DNA from: Stomoxys calcitrans
Taxonomy: Eukaryota > Arthropoda > Insecta > Diptera > Muscidae
Assembly (NCBI RefSeq): GCF_963082655.1
Contig: NC_081553.1
Coordinates: 65,714,559-65,778,558 of the forward strand
DNA: 64,000 nt
Direction: 5' to 3'
The number at the start of each line of letters is the position of its first letter. Position 1 is the stretch's first letter. A program made the translations under genes and the position numbers. A model generated the notes under the pieces. It ran no database searches. It was not told where the DNA came from and worked only from the letters and a program-made list of their open reading frames with translations. Shown in pieces: positions 35,130 to 44,519 of the stretch.

Positions 35130-35480
35130 CTTATATCAAAATCAATTTGTGTTTGTTTGTTTGCGTGTTCCTTATAGACTCAGAAACGGCTGAACCGATT
35201 TTGTTGAAATTTTCACAGATGGTACATAATGACCCTCCCCCTTACCCTAATTTTCAAAAACGCCAGATCTCGGAGATGGGTGGTGCGATTTAAGCGAAAT
35301 TTTATGTGCTAGTACCCTGAAAACAAAAACTTGGTATCCAAATTTCGGATGGGGTACCTAGGGGGGACGCCCCACCCTAAAACCTACCAAACATATACTT
35401 AGATCAATCACGACAATATGGGACTCAAATGGAAGGTATTTGCGAGTAGAATACGAATATAATATTCAAATGTGAATATA
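35130..35480 (+). repeat. C-type repeat, terminal segment plus monomers
   Basis: Terminal segment TTGTGTTTGTTTGTTTGCGT, ATAGACTCAGAAACGGCTGA, ACCGATTTTGTTGAAATTTT. Then GACCCTCCCCCTTACCC, GATCTCGGAGATGGGTGGTG, GGGGTACCTAGGGGGGACGC and ATATGGGACTCAAATGGAAG. Confidence 0.7.
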
Positions 35481-35524
35481 GATTTCGGTATTACAACGGG
35501 ACATATAGGTCTACGAGCTCACTT

Positions 35525-35760
35525 CTACAAAATATGTAGCTGCGGCAAAGGATAGCATATTTAGAACATTCGGGAAAGATGGTAAGACGTTGGAGCATTT
35601 CCTATGTCATTGCCCAGCTTTCGTGGCTAACAGGAACATTGGTAGGGACAGAATACCAAACATGAAACAACTAAGGGGCGGGTATGGAGAACAATTAGGG
35701 ATTTTGTAAATAGCACTGGATTTCTGACTTAGATTTTCTTTTTCGAGGTTAGTTTTTGGT
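35525..35760 (+). pseudogene. LINE C-terminal zinc-finger tail fragment
   Basis: Reads CRTFGKDGKTLEHFLCHCPAF around 35560-35630, a Cys/His motif found at the end of I/R1/LOA-group ORF2 proteins, followed by NIGRDRIPNMKQLRG. The 3' sequence ACAATTAGGGATTTTGTAAA matches 3500-3520. It ends in TTTTTCAACATAACCTAACC, where the CCTAA-like repeat begins. Only the last 80 or so codons survive. Confidence 0.65.
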
Positions 35761-35997
35761 GTTTTTCAACATAACCTAACCTAACCCAATCTCGCCTAAT
35801 CTAACCTTATCCATCCTAACCTAACCTAACCTAACCTTACTTTACCTTTTCTTATCTTACCGAAACTAACCTAACTTTACCTAACCTAATTAAACCAAAC
35901 AGCCTTAATTGTCTTACCTAACCTAACCTAGTTTAGCCTTACTTGCCTTATTTAACCTAATCTTACTAATGTTGTCCGAACTAGTAGGAGATAACCA

Positions 35998-36314
35998 AAA
36001 ATTGTAAATTTTGCCCACGAACATTCCACTAAGGAACAGGGGCAAACTTCTCACATATCAATGAGTGTAGTCTGATTCAAATTTAAGCTCTGTGATAAGG
36101 GGCCTCTTTTTTATAGCCGAGTCCGAACGGCGTGCCGCAGTGCGACACCTGTTTGGAGAGAAGTTTTACATGTCATAGTACCTCACAAATGTTGCCAGCA
36201 TTAGGAGGGGAAAACCACCACAGAAAATTCTTTTCTGATGGTCTAGCCAGGATTCGAACCCAGGCGTTCAGCGTCTTAGGCGGACATCCTAACCTCTGCG
36301 CTACGGTGGCCTCC
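35998..36314 (-). mobile_element. tRNA-derived SINE, full length, 15-bp target duplication
   Basis: The minus strand reads GGAGGCCACCGTAGCGCAGA, the B box GGTTCGAATCC, CCTCCTAATGCTGGCAACAT, CTCGGCTATAAAAAAGAGGC and TTCCTTAGTGGAATGTTCGT. It is bounded by AGTAGGAGATAACCA at 35983-35997 and 36315-36329. The target lies inside an older, truncated SINE head of the higher-order repeat, so this is SINE-in-SINE nesting. Confidence 0.93.
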
Positions 36315-37203
36315 AGTAGGAGATAACCACCGCTGAATATTTTACCTTACCTAAAATAATCTTACCTTACTTTACCTAACCTAACCTTACCTCACCTAAC
36401 CTTACTTCACCTTACCTTATCTAAACAAAACTAAACTAACCTAACGTAGTCTAGCCTTACTCGCCTTACTTAACCTAACCTTACTAATGTTGTCCGAATT
36501 AGTAAGAGATAACAACCGCTGACTATTATCACACCTTACCTTACCAAACCTAACCTCACCTAACCTTACTTTACCTTACCTAACCTAACCTCACCTAAAC
36601 TTACTTTACCTTACCTTACCTTATCTAAACTAAACTAAACTAACCTAACATAGTCTAGCCTTACTCGCCTTACCTAACCTAACCTTACTAATGTTATCCG
36701 AATTAGTATGAGATAACCACCGCTGAATATGTTCACAACTTACCTTACCAAACCTAACCTCACCTAACCTTACTTTACCTTACCTTACCTAACCTAACCT
36801 CACCTCACCTCACCTCACCTCACCAAACCTTACTTTATCTTACCTTACCTTACCTTACCTTACCCTACCTTACCTTACCTTACCTTACCTTAACTAAATT
36901 AATCTAACCCAAGCTAACCTAACCCAAGCTAACCTAACCCAAGCTAACCTAACCCAAGCTAACCTAACCCAAGCTAACCTAACCCAAGCTAACCTAACCC
37001 AAGCTAACCTAACTCAAGCTAACCTAACCCAAGCTAACCTAACTCAAGCTAACCTAACCTTACCTATTTTAACCTAACCTAGCGAAACCAAACTTCATCT
37101 ATTTTAACGTAACTTAACCTTAACTAATTTTATCCAATCTAACCTAGCTTTACTCGCCTAACCTAACCAAACCTAACCTAACCTTAATAATGTTGTCCGA
37201 ATT

Positions 37204-37308
37204 AGGAGGAGATAACCACTGCTGAATATTTTATCGATGTTCTCGATAAAACGAACCGAGGCGTTCAGCGTCGTAGGTGGACATGTAACCTCTACGCTAC
37301 GGTGGCCC
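37204..37308 (-). mobile_element. Truncated SINE head in higher-order repeat, unit 1
   Basis: The minus strand starts GGGCCACCGTAGCGTAGAGG and carries ACGCTGAACGCCTCGGTTCG and CAGTGGTTATCTCCTCC. Only the 5' third of the SINE is present. Confidence 0.75.
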
Positions 37309-37760
37309 AATTAAGGTCCTTTCGCAACAAAATCTTACATGATCTTCTGCATAAACTCAGAAGGAAATTTTGTTGGTGGCTTCTAAACAATATTATGAGC
37401 CGTCAATAAAACAAATATCATGAAGGCGTCATTTTGAGTTTCACACCTTACCTTACTTTACCTTGCCTTACCTAACCGCACCTAACCTTACTTTACTTAC
37501 CTTACCTTATCTAAACTAAACTAACCTAACCCAAGCTAACCTAACTCAAGCTAACCTAACCTTACCTATTTTAACCTAACCTAGCGAAACCAAACTTCAT
37601 ATATTCTAACCTAACGTAACCTTAACTAATTTAATTCAATCTAACCTAGCCTTACTCGACTAACCTAACCTCACCTAACCTAACATCACCTAACCTAACC
37701 TCACCTCACCTAACCTAACATAACCTCCACTAACCTAACCTTAATAATGTTGTCCGAATT

Positions 37761-37868
37761 AGGAGGAGATAACCACCGCTGAATATTTTTACCAATGTTC
37801 TCGCCAGGATACGAACCGAGGCGTTCAGCGTCTTAGGTGGACATGTAATCTCCGTGCTACGATGACCC
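37761..37868 (-). mobile_element. Truncated SINE head in higher-order repeat, unit 2
   Basis: Same truncated head as at 37204-37308, with point changes in the A box region (GGTCATCGTAGCACGGAG). Confidence 0.75.
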
Positions 37869-38528
37869 AATTTAGGTCCGATCGCAATAAAATCTTCGTT
37901 GACGTTCTTCTCGATATCTCAATAGGTATGCAAAATCAAAATCTGACCAGATTTACACATTCTTTCTATTAAGCTATCCATTTAATATGTTCTCGTAATT
38001 ACTTTAAAGTACGAGGAGTAGATGGACTTTATGGTATTGGGTAATGTACTCGTATAATCGGAGCGGAACGCCATATTTTTTTCCTTACTTATTTTGAATA
38101 AACTCAGAAGGAAATTTTGTTGGTGGCTTTTCAATAATATAATTAGCTGTCAATAAAACAAATATCATGTAGGTGTCATTTTGAGTTTCACACCTTACAT
38201 TACCTTAGCTTACCTAACCTTACCTAACATAACCTAACCTAACATAACAGAGCCTAACCTAACCTCACCTAACCTTACTTTACCTTACCTTATCAAAACT
38301 AAACTTACCTAACCCAAGCTAACATAACTTAACCTAACCTAACTTAACCTAACCTAACCCAAGGTAACCTTATCTTATCTATTTTAACCTAACCTAGCGA
38401 AACTAAACTTCATCTATTCTAACCTAACATAACTTTAACTAATTTAATCCAATCTAACCTAGACTTACTCGCCTAACCTAACCTCACCTAACCCAACCTA
38501 ACCTAACCTTACTAATGTTGTCCGAATT

Positions 38529-38636
38529 AGGAGGAGATAACCACAGCTGAATATTTTTACCGATGTTATCGCCAGAATACGAACCGAGGCGTTTAGCGTC
38601 ATAGGTGGACATGTAACCTCTGTACTACAGTGGCCC
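38529..38636 (-). mobile_element. Truncated SINE head in higher-order repeat, unit 3
   Basis: Same truncated head again (GGGCCACTGTAGTACAGAGG at its 5' side). The identical truncation point shows these three arose by duplication of the repeat unit and not by separate insertions. Confidence 0.75.
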
Positions 38637-38940
38637 AATTTAGCTCCCTTCGCAACAAAATCTTACATGAGGTTCTACTCGATAACTCAATAGGTATGCA
38701 AAATCAAAATCTGACCAGATTTACACATTCTTTCTATTAAACTTACTTTAAAGTACGACGAGTAGATGGTCTTAATGGTATAGGGTATTATACTCGTATA
38801 ATCGGAGCCGCCCGCTATATTCCTTTCCTTACTTGTTTTAAATAAACTCAGAAAGAAATTTTATTAGCGGCTTTTAAACAATATAATGAGCTGTCAATAA
38901 AACAAATATCATGTAGCTGTCATTTTGAGTTTCACAGTTA

Positions 38941-40239
38941 TGCCAGTCTGAAATTGATTACACTTCGTGTGAACTGCTCTGCATAATCTTAATCGTGGTA
39001 AAACTCCAAGAACATCTAGCTATGTCCGTCCTTCCTTCTGTCCATTCATGTATCCGTTTGTCTGTCTGCCTGTTCTCCATCTGCCCATCAATCTATCCGT
39101 CCCTCCTGTCTCCGTCTATATGTCTGTCCATTCGTTTGTCTGCCTGTTCTCTGTTCTATTACGAATCGTAAGCCCCATATTGTTAATGCATCGCCCGATT
39201 TGCACTTATAGTGCTTACTTGGCAAACAAATTTGTCAACCTTTCTTCTCAAAAACTCTTAATTTTCTTGGAAAAATACGGTACAGATTTTGTAATGCGAC
39301 TTTTCTTCTAAAAACTCCTTTCGAAGCTAAAAAAAAGCAATACAATCAAAATTTCCCCATGTGATGTTTTCCAATCAAAATCTATTATTTTGACAAACTG
39401 CCGGACTAACTCAAATTTCAAACTTTTAAGTTTCCAATAAATTATCTTCCTTACCTGCTTATTTATATATCGTAAACTAAATACATTTGTTTTTGGCGTC
39501 CTTTAATGCAAAGCCTCTACAATCCATATGCTAGGATTTATTCGTCATTAACAAATTAAGTCTTTAGTCATCGACCATTCGCATAGAGCATTTTGATATG
39601 AAAACACAATTAGGGGGAATTTTATTTACCTACTTTCGAGCAAATACTATTATGACCTTTTCACTCAATACGCTGAAAGGTAAATATCTATTTTTAGTAA
39701 TCGATTCGACAAACATCAACGGTGTGGAAATTAATCCCTGAACTTTAAGTGGAAAGCATATTTGAACTTTAAATGGATTATAAAACCTATTTGTTTTTGG
39801 GCCAAATCACAATGCTATGAATAGACAAAATGCAATAAACGCATAGAGATGATGATAACGATAATTAAAATTTTAAATAGGTCAAAGGCATTGGCATTAT
39901 CGTACAGTTTGAGCTACGATAAAAATGTATTGCAAAGGAAAACAAGCCTTATGTTAAAAAAGGAGAAATCAAATTGAATCATATTCTTTTTCATGGAATA
40001 TTTTTTTCCGAAGAAATTTTTAAATTAACCATTTTTCCATGAATGTAACAAAATTTAACACTTTCGGACAATATGCGGGCCGAACCAACAAGTTAGCACA
40101 CGCAGGGGGTATCCCATTTTCACGGATAACATAACGATGGGTTCGTGCAATAAGGTCGGCAGCTCATAAGCCAAAGAAATGGCCAACGGTGGCGCTCGCA
40201 AATCTTCAGAAGATTCACCATCAAGAAAGCCCCGCCTAG
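38941..40239. other. Spacer with decayed TGTC/CCGT tract
   Basis: 39025-39155 is an imperfect GTCCGTCCTTC, GTCTGTCTGCC tract, the minus-strand version of the 153-bp element tail. The rest is AT-rich and shows no gene. Near 40080-40235 a GC-richer stretch leads into the RTE endonuclease fragment and may be its 5' UTR. Confidence 0.45.
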
Positions 40240-40765
40240 ATGGTCGCTAACAGCCCCACCAATAGGTATCAATGGCCTAATCTGCCATTCCATCTAAAAA
40301 AAAATCAATCAAAAATCAAACATCAACACGAAATAATGGAACTGAAAAACCCCCCAACGACCTATGGATTCAGAACACAGTTTATGATTGGAACATGGAA
40401 CGTAAGAACTCTCTCAAAGCCATCGAGACTTTACCAAGTCCAGAACGAGATGTCAAACTACAACCTTGGCATCCTCGGTTTAAGTGAAGTACGAAGACCG
40501 GAATCCAGAACTATGGATCTTTAAGGTGCCTACCATTTCATTTTGTCAGGCTATGAAATCCACCGAATAAATGGGGTCGGTATTTTACTATCGCCGAAAC
40601 CAAAGGGAGCTCTTCTATCATACAATGTTACAACTGAATGCATCATGACGGCACGATTAAATTCAAAGTTCCGCAAAATATCTTTCGTACAATGCTAAGT
40701 GCCAACCGAACCCGATTACGACGAATCAAAGGATCAATTCTATTCCCAACTCGACGTATTGCTAG
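40240..40765 (+). pseudogene. RTE-like LINE endonuclease 5' fragment
   Basis: Encodes the start of an apurinic-type endonuclease: FMIGTWNVRTLSKPSRL, then NYNLGILGLSEVR, with the catalytic Asn and Glu of the first two motifs present. After one stop (following TMDL) the same frame continues with GAYHFILSGYEI and GVGILLSPKPKGALLSYN, and FVQC, stop, VPTEPDYDESKDQFYSQLD. It ends abruptly at about 40765 against an inverted fragment. Two stops and truncation before GDFN make it dead. The length matches roughly the first half of the endonuclease domain. Confidence 0.82.
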
Positions 40766-41670
40766 TCCTTGTCTTCCGTGGGGGCATGGGCATAAATAAG
40801 GCTGATGTTGCAGAATTTGGCTTTTTGGCAGATTGTGACAAGCCTCCCATCCACCGGAGTATACCAGGAGACAAGGCGTTTCAATTTCTGACCATCCACA
40901 AATCCCTGGCCAAATTCATGCCTGGTCTCATGGCAGTCATAGTATAGTGCGTCACCCCTTGGAGTTGTTGTAACGCCTCTACCGACCTATAGCACTTCCT
41001 GTAAGGCGGTAATATCAGCACTTTTACTCTTCCAATACATCCCACAGCACGTATGCTGCACCTGCGTTTTAAAGAGTCCGGACATTCCAGGTGCAGATTC
41101 GCAGGTCGTGTTCGTTTTTCCTTACTTTTTGACTTGGGTATGCTGATAACTACCATGTTTTTTACGAAGTCTATTAATCTCAATCCATTATCGCACCATA
41201 TCTCATGGAGGCTAAATTTGCTGACTGTTGGATCAAAGAAATTTTCCTTCCCCATCTTCGATTCCTTCCCTATTAAAACGATTTTAACTGACTGTTGGGC
41301 CAAAGAAATTTTCCTTCCCCTCTTCGATTCCTTCCCTATCAGAACGATTTTAATATCACGGGTGGGGCAGCGCTCGTATTCTCTCTCTAGGCGCTCGTAG
41401 AAACTATCCTTGGACTGCTAGTCCTTGTCTTCCGTGGAGGCATGGGCATAAATAAGGCTGATGTTAAAGAATTTAGCTTTTATGCGGATTGTGGCTAGCC
41501 TTTCATCCCCTAGAGTAAAGCTGGGGACAAGGTGTTTCAATTTCTGACCGACCACAAATTCATTGCCAAATTCATGCCTGGTGTCATGGCAGCTATGGTA
41601 TAGTGTGTCACCCTTTGGTGTTGTTGTGACGCCTCCACCGACCTATAGCACTTCCGGTAAGGCGGAAAAT
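40766..41670 (-). pseudogene. RTE-like LINE endonuclease relic, inverted and duplicated
   Basis: The minus strand carries FSLHEIWCDNGLRLIDFVKN and MVVISIPKSK near 41130-41220, normally the middle of the endonuclease, plus HYTMTAMRPGMN-type sequence near 40930. A direct duplication of about 250 bp (GCTAGTCCTTGTCTTCCGTG) starts at 40761 and again at 41417, 656 bp apart. A smaller one (CAAAGAAATTTTCCTTCCCC) repeats about 67 bp apart near 41235-41345. The fragment order is scrambled relative to a normal element. Confidence 0.7.
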
Positions 41671-42029
41671 CAATGTGCGTGAAGATAAATTCCGAATATA
41701 ACTAGTAGAGACACAAACCGCTTTGCTAACAGAGCGTGAGAGAGTGTAACAAAGGAGTTAACAGATTTCCTCTAAGGCGTTAACAGAGCTCTGTTAATTC
41801 TCTACATAACCAAAAAATGTCTGTTTGCGCTTTTTTTTATTGGTCTTAAAATCTTACTGAGATTCCATTGCAGGATATTGTCCGGCTTTAGACCATTGTT
41901 TAATGCTTTCTATTCGAAGAATAGTATAGCAAAAAATATATAAATTTAATAATATTTAGTAATTTTTGTAAAGACTGGTAAGAAGAAACAAAAAAAAACA
42001 TACCACAATATGGAATTTACTATGTTTGC
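41671..42029. other. AT-rich spacer
   Basis: No frame or repeat recognised between two RTE fragments. Confidence 0.4.
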
Positions 42030-42240
42030 TTTGAAAATCAGCACTTTTACACTTCCAATGCACCCCACAGTACGTATACTGCACCTGAGTCCGGACATTC
42101 CAGGTGCAGATCCGCAGATCATGGTAGTTTCTCCATTTGCGGGGGTCGTCACGTTTTGGGGAGTCTGTCTTTTCCTTTACCTTTGTTTCTCTAAGTAATT
42201 TTTTAATAAGATGCGCGTGGTGGTTACTCAGCCGCATGGG
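42030..42240 (-). pseudogene. RTE-like LINE endonuclease start, inverted scrap
   Basis: The minus strand reads SPKRDDPRKWRNYHDLRICTWNVRT and then loses register. RICTWNVRT is the first endonuclease motif of the family. Only about 60 codons remain. Confidence 0.7.
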
Positions 42241-43429
42241 TTAAATGGGATTTTTTTTTTTCATCTTATAAGGACATGTTTAGGAAGCTCAAAACTTTAA
42301 ACGAAAGTTTGATGAAAATTCTTGCGAGTGAGATTTCTGGAAACCGTTTTAGTGACTTTTTGCCTTTGATGGTTTGTTTCCACATCGAAACATTATACAT
42401 GTTTGCCTTATACTTTAGGCAACAGGTACGAATTTATGTCAAAGGTATTAAAATCCACTTTTCAGGGATTTTCTTGGAAATTGGGCTTACAAACAAAATT
42501 TTCTTTAATAGCATCGGTTCCCCCAACTGTCATAAATTTCTACATTCAATCAGATAACCTTTCATAAAATATAATACAAATGGATCCCCACCATATCCTT
42601 GCAGGGAAACAACAGACAAAAACATAATGTAAACGATTTGTCAAAATTAGTCTTGTTTTTGCTGCCGCGCACTCATACTCTCTTATCCGAAGAGAAAGCA
42701 AAAAAGCAGCAATGATATGCAAATAATTTAAAACCCCATTAAGATTACAATTGATGAATGAATGGAATATATTAACAAGGGCCAACAAACAAACAAAAAT
42801 ATTGAAAGAAGGCAAAAATGTTTCATCATTGTCATACTGGCTGATTTGGTCTACTCAACTCATACAGAGGCAATGGAGAATCTGAATAACTCTCATACAA
42901 CACATATGGCAACACATTTTGGGGGTGTTAAAAGCTTGCCATAAGCAAATGGGGGTAATGATGGTACTACAGACAAAATGTTATTTCTTCTAGGATGATG
43001 ACAAGACATTTCATTTGAGACATGGAAAAAACATTCCCCTATTGAATGAATGCTAATGGCAAAACTATTACAATTTGTTTGAAGGCATACAATTGAGCTT
43101 AAAGAAGTAGCTAAGATTGAAATAAATTGACGATACAAATAATTAACTTTTCCTAAACAGAAAGAAGAGAGAACAGGGGAAGAAAAATGTTAAGATTTCC
43201 TATTAACCCTCTCTAAATAGTAGGCAATACACATTTAGTGCTAAGGAAAGGGCAAATAAACTTTATTTGAAACTTGGGACCATAAAATGCCATGAAGCGG
43301 AGGCATTGGACTTGTACCCTGCAAAATGACCATTGGTAAAAACTGAAATGCATAAATCTAATGTGTACTGCTGTTGCCAGACCTACAATGCTTCATGGCT
43401 TAAGATCTAGTGAAAAAAAAAAACTGTCA
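42241..43429. other. Intergenic DNA, no gene seen
   Basis: AT-rich without domain-bearing frames or recognisable repeats. Confidence 0.4.
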
Positions 43430-44245
43430 AAGTAATCCCGTGGTGGAAATAGGGTACTACATTTTTTGATATCTGAAGGGGGGGGCGGACCCTCCCCCTT
43501 ACCTGAATTTTGAGAAACCCCAGATCTCGGAGATGGGTGATGCGATTTAAGCGAAATTTTGTGTGCCCCCATATAGTACCCTAAAAATAAATATTTGGTA
43601 TCCAAATTTCGGATGGGGTATCTAGGGGGGCCACCCCACCCCGAAACCTACCAAACCTATATATAGACCAATCACGACAATATGGGACTCAAATGAAAGG
43701 TATTTAGGATAAGAAAACGAATCTGGTATCCAATTGACGGACCAAGTGCTAGGGGGACCACCCCAAGCCCCAAAACACTCCTAAATCGGACATATTTACC
43801 GACCATGGCAATATGGGACTCAAATGAAAGGTATTTGCGAGTAGAATACGAATCTGATATCCAAATGTGGGATCACGTTTCTGGGGGTCCATCCCTCCCC
43901 CAAAACACCCCCCAAAAACAGGACTTATTTACTGACCATGGGAATATGGGGCTTAAATAAAAGGTATTTGAATGTAGAATACGAATCTGATATCCAAATA
44001 AGGGACCAATTATTTGGGGGCCGTCTCTAACCAAAAACATCCCCCAAAGGGGACAAATTTACGACCATAGCAATATGGGGCTCAAATGAAAGGTCTTCGG
44101 GAGTAAACCACGAATTTGATATCAATATTCGGGAAAAGTGTCTATGTGGCCACCGCACCCCCACAACACCACCCGATTAGTAAGTATTTGCTGAATATTG
44201 CAATATGAGGTTCAAATAAGAGGGTTTTTAAAGTGGAACACGAAT
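43430..44245 (+). repeat. C-type repeat, 130-bp monomers, left part
   Basis: TATGGGACTCAAATGAAAGG or a close variant starts at about 43681, 43812, 43945, 44074 and 44204: spacing 131, 133, 129 and 130. Each monomer also has GAATCTGATATCCAAAT, a G-rich then C-rich palindromic stretch (GGGGGACCACCCC) and CCCAAAACACCCCC. The left edge has the terminal GGACCCTCCCCCTTACC and GATCTCGGAGATGGGTGATG. The array resumes at about 48895 after a LINE. Confidence 0.8.
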
Positions 44246-44519
44246 CCGATATATATTTTTTATTTTTTTTTTTTATTTATTTATTTGATAAAAATGTAAT
44301 GATAGTACAACAAGCATTACTTATAAATTACAGTACTATCCGATATATGTCAATAACTAATAGTTTCACAAAAATAATACTATTACATAGGTATTTAAGT
44401 ATAAACAAAGAAATTAATGATTAAAGAATTATACCGAAGATAAATAATTATTAGTGTAATTTGATGTATATATTAATAAATGTGAGCTAATATTTAAAGG
44501 GTCAAAATTAAATTACTTC

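Larger units (their letters stand above)
35765..38940 (+). repeat. CCTAA-like higher-order repeat block
   Basis: Degenerate CCTAA/CCTTA/CCTCA tracts alternate with fixed modules. Module 1 (AATGTTGTCCGAATTAGGAG then GAGATAACCACCGCTGAATA) occurs near 35970, 36488, 36690, 37188, 37742 and 38510. Module 2 (GTCAATAAAACAAATATCATG) occurs at 37402, 38149 and 38893, spacing 747 and 744. A 15-bp sub-array CCCAAGCTAACCTAA fills 36905-37045. Module 1 is itself a truncated SINE head. CCTAA is the complement of the general insect telomere motif TTAGG, which flies lack as a telomere; no telomere function is implied. Confidence 0.85.

Noticed and set aside
35765..38940. Telomere or subtelomere
   Set aside because: Flies do not use TTAGG telomeres, the arrays are degenerate, and single-copy DNA and a host gene lie on the same contig side.
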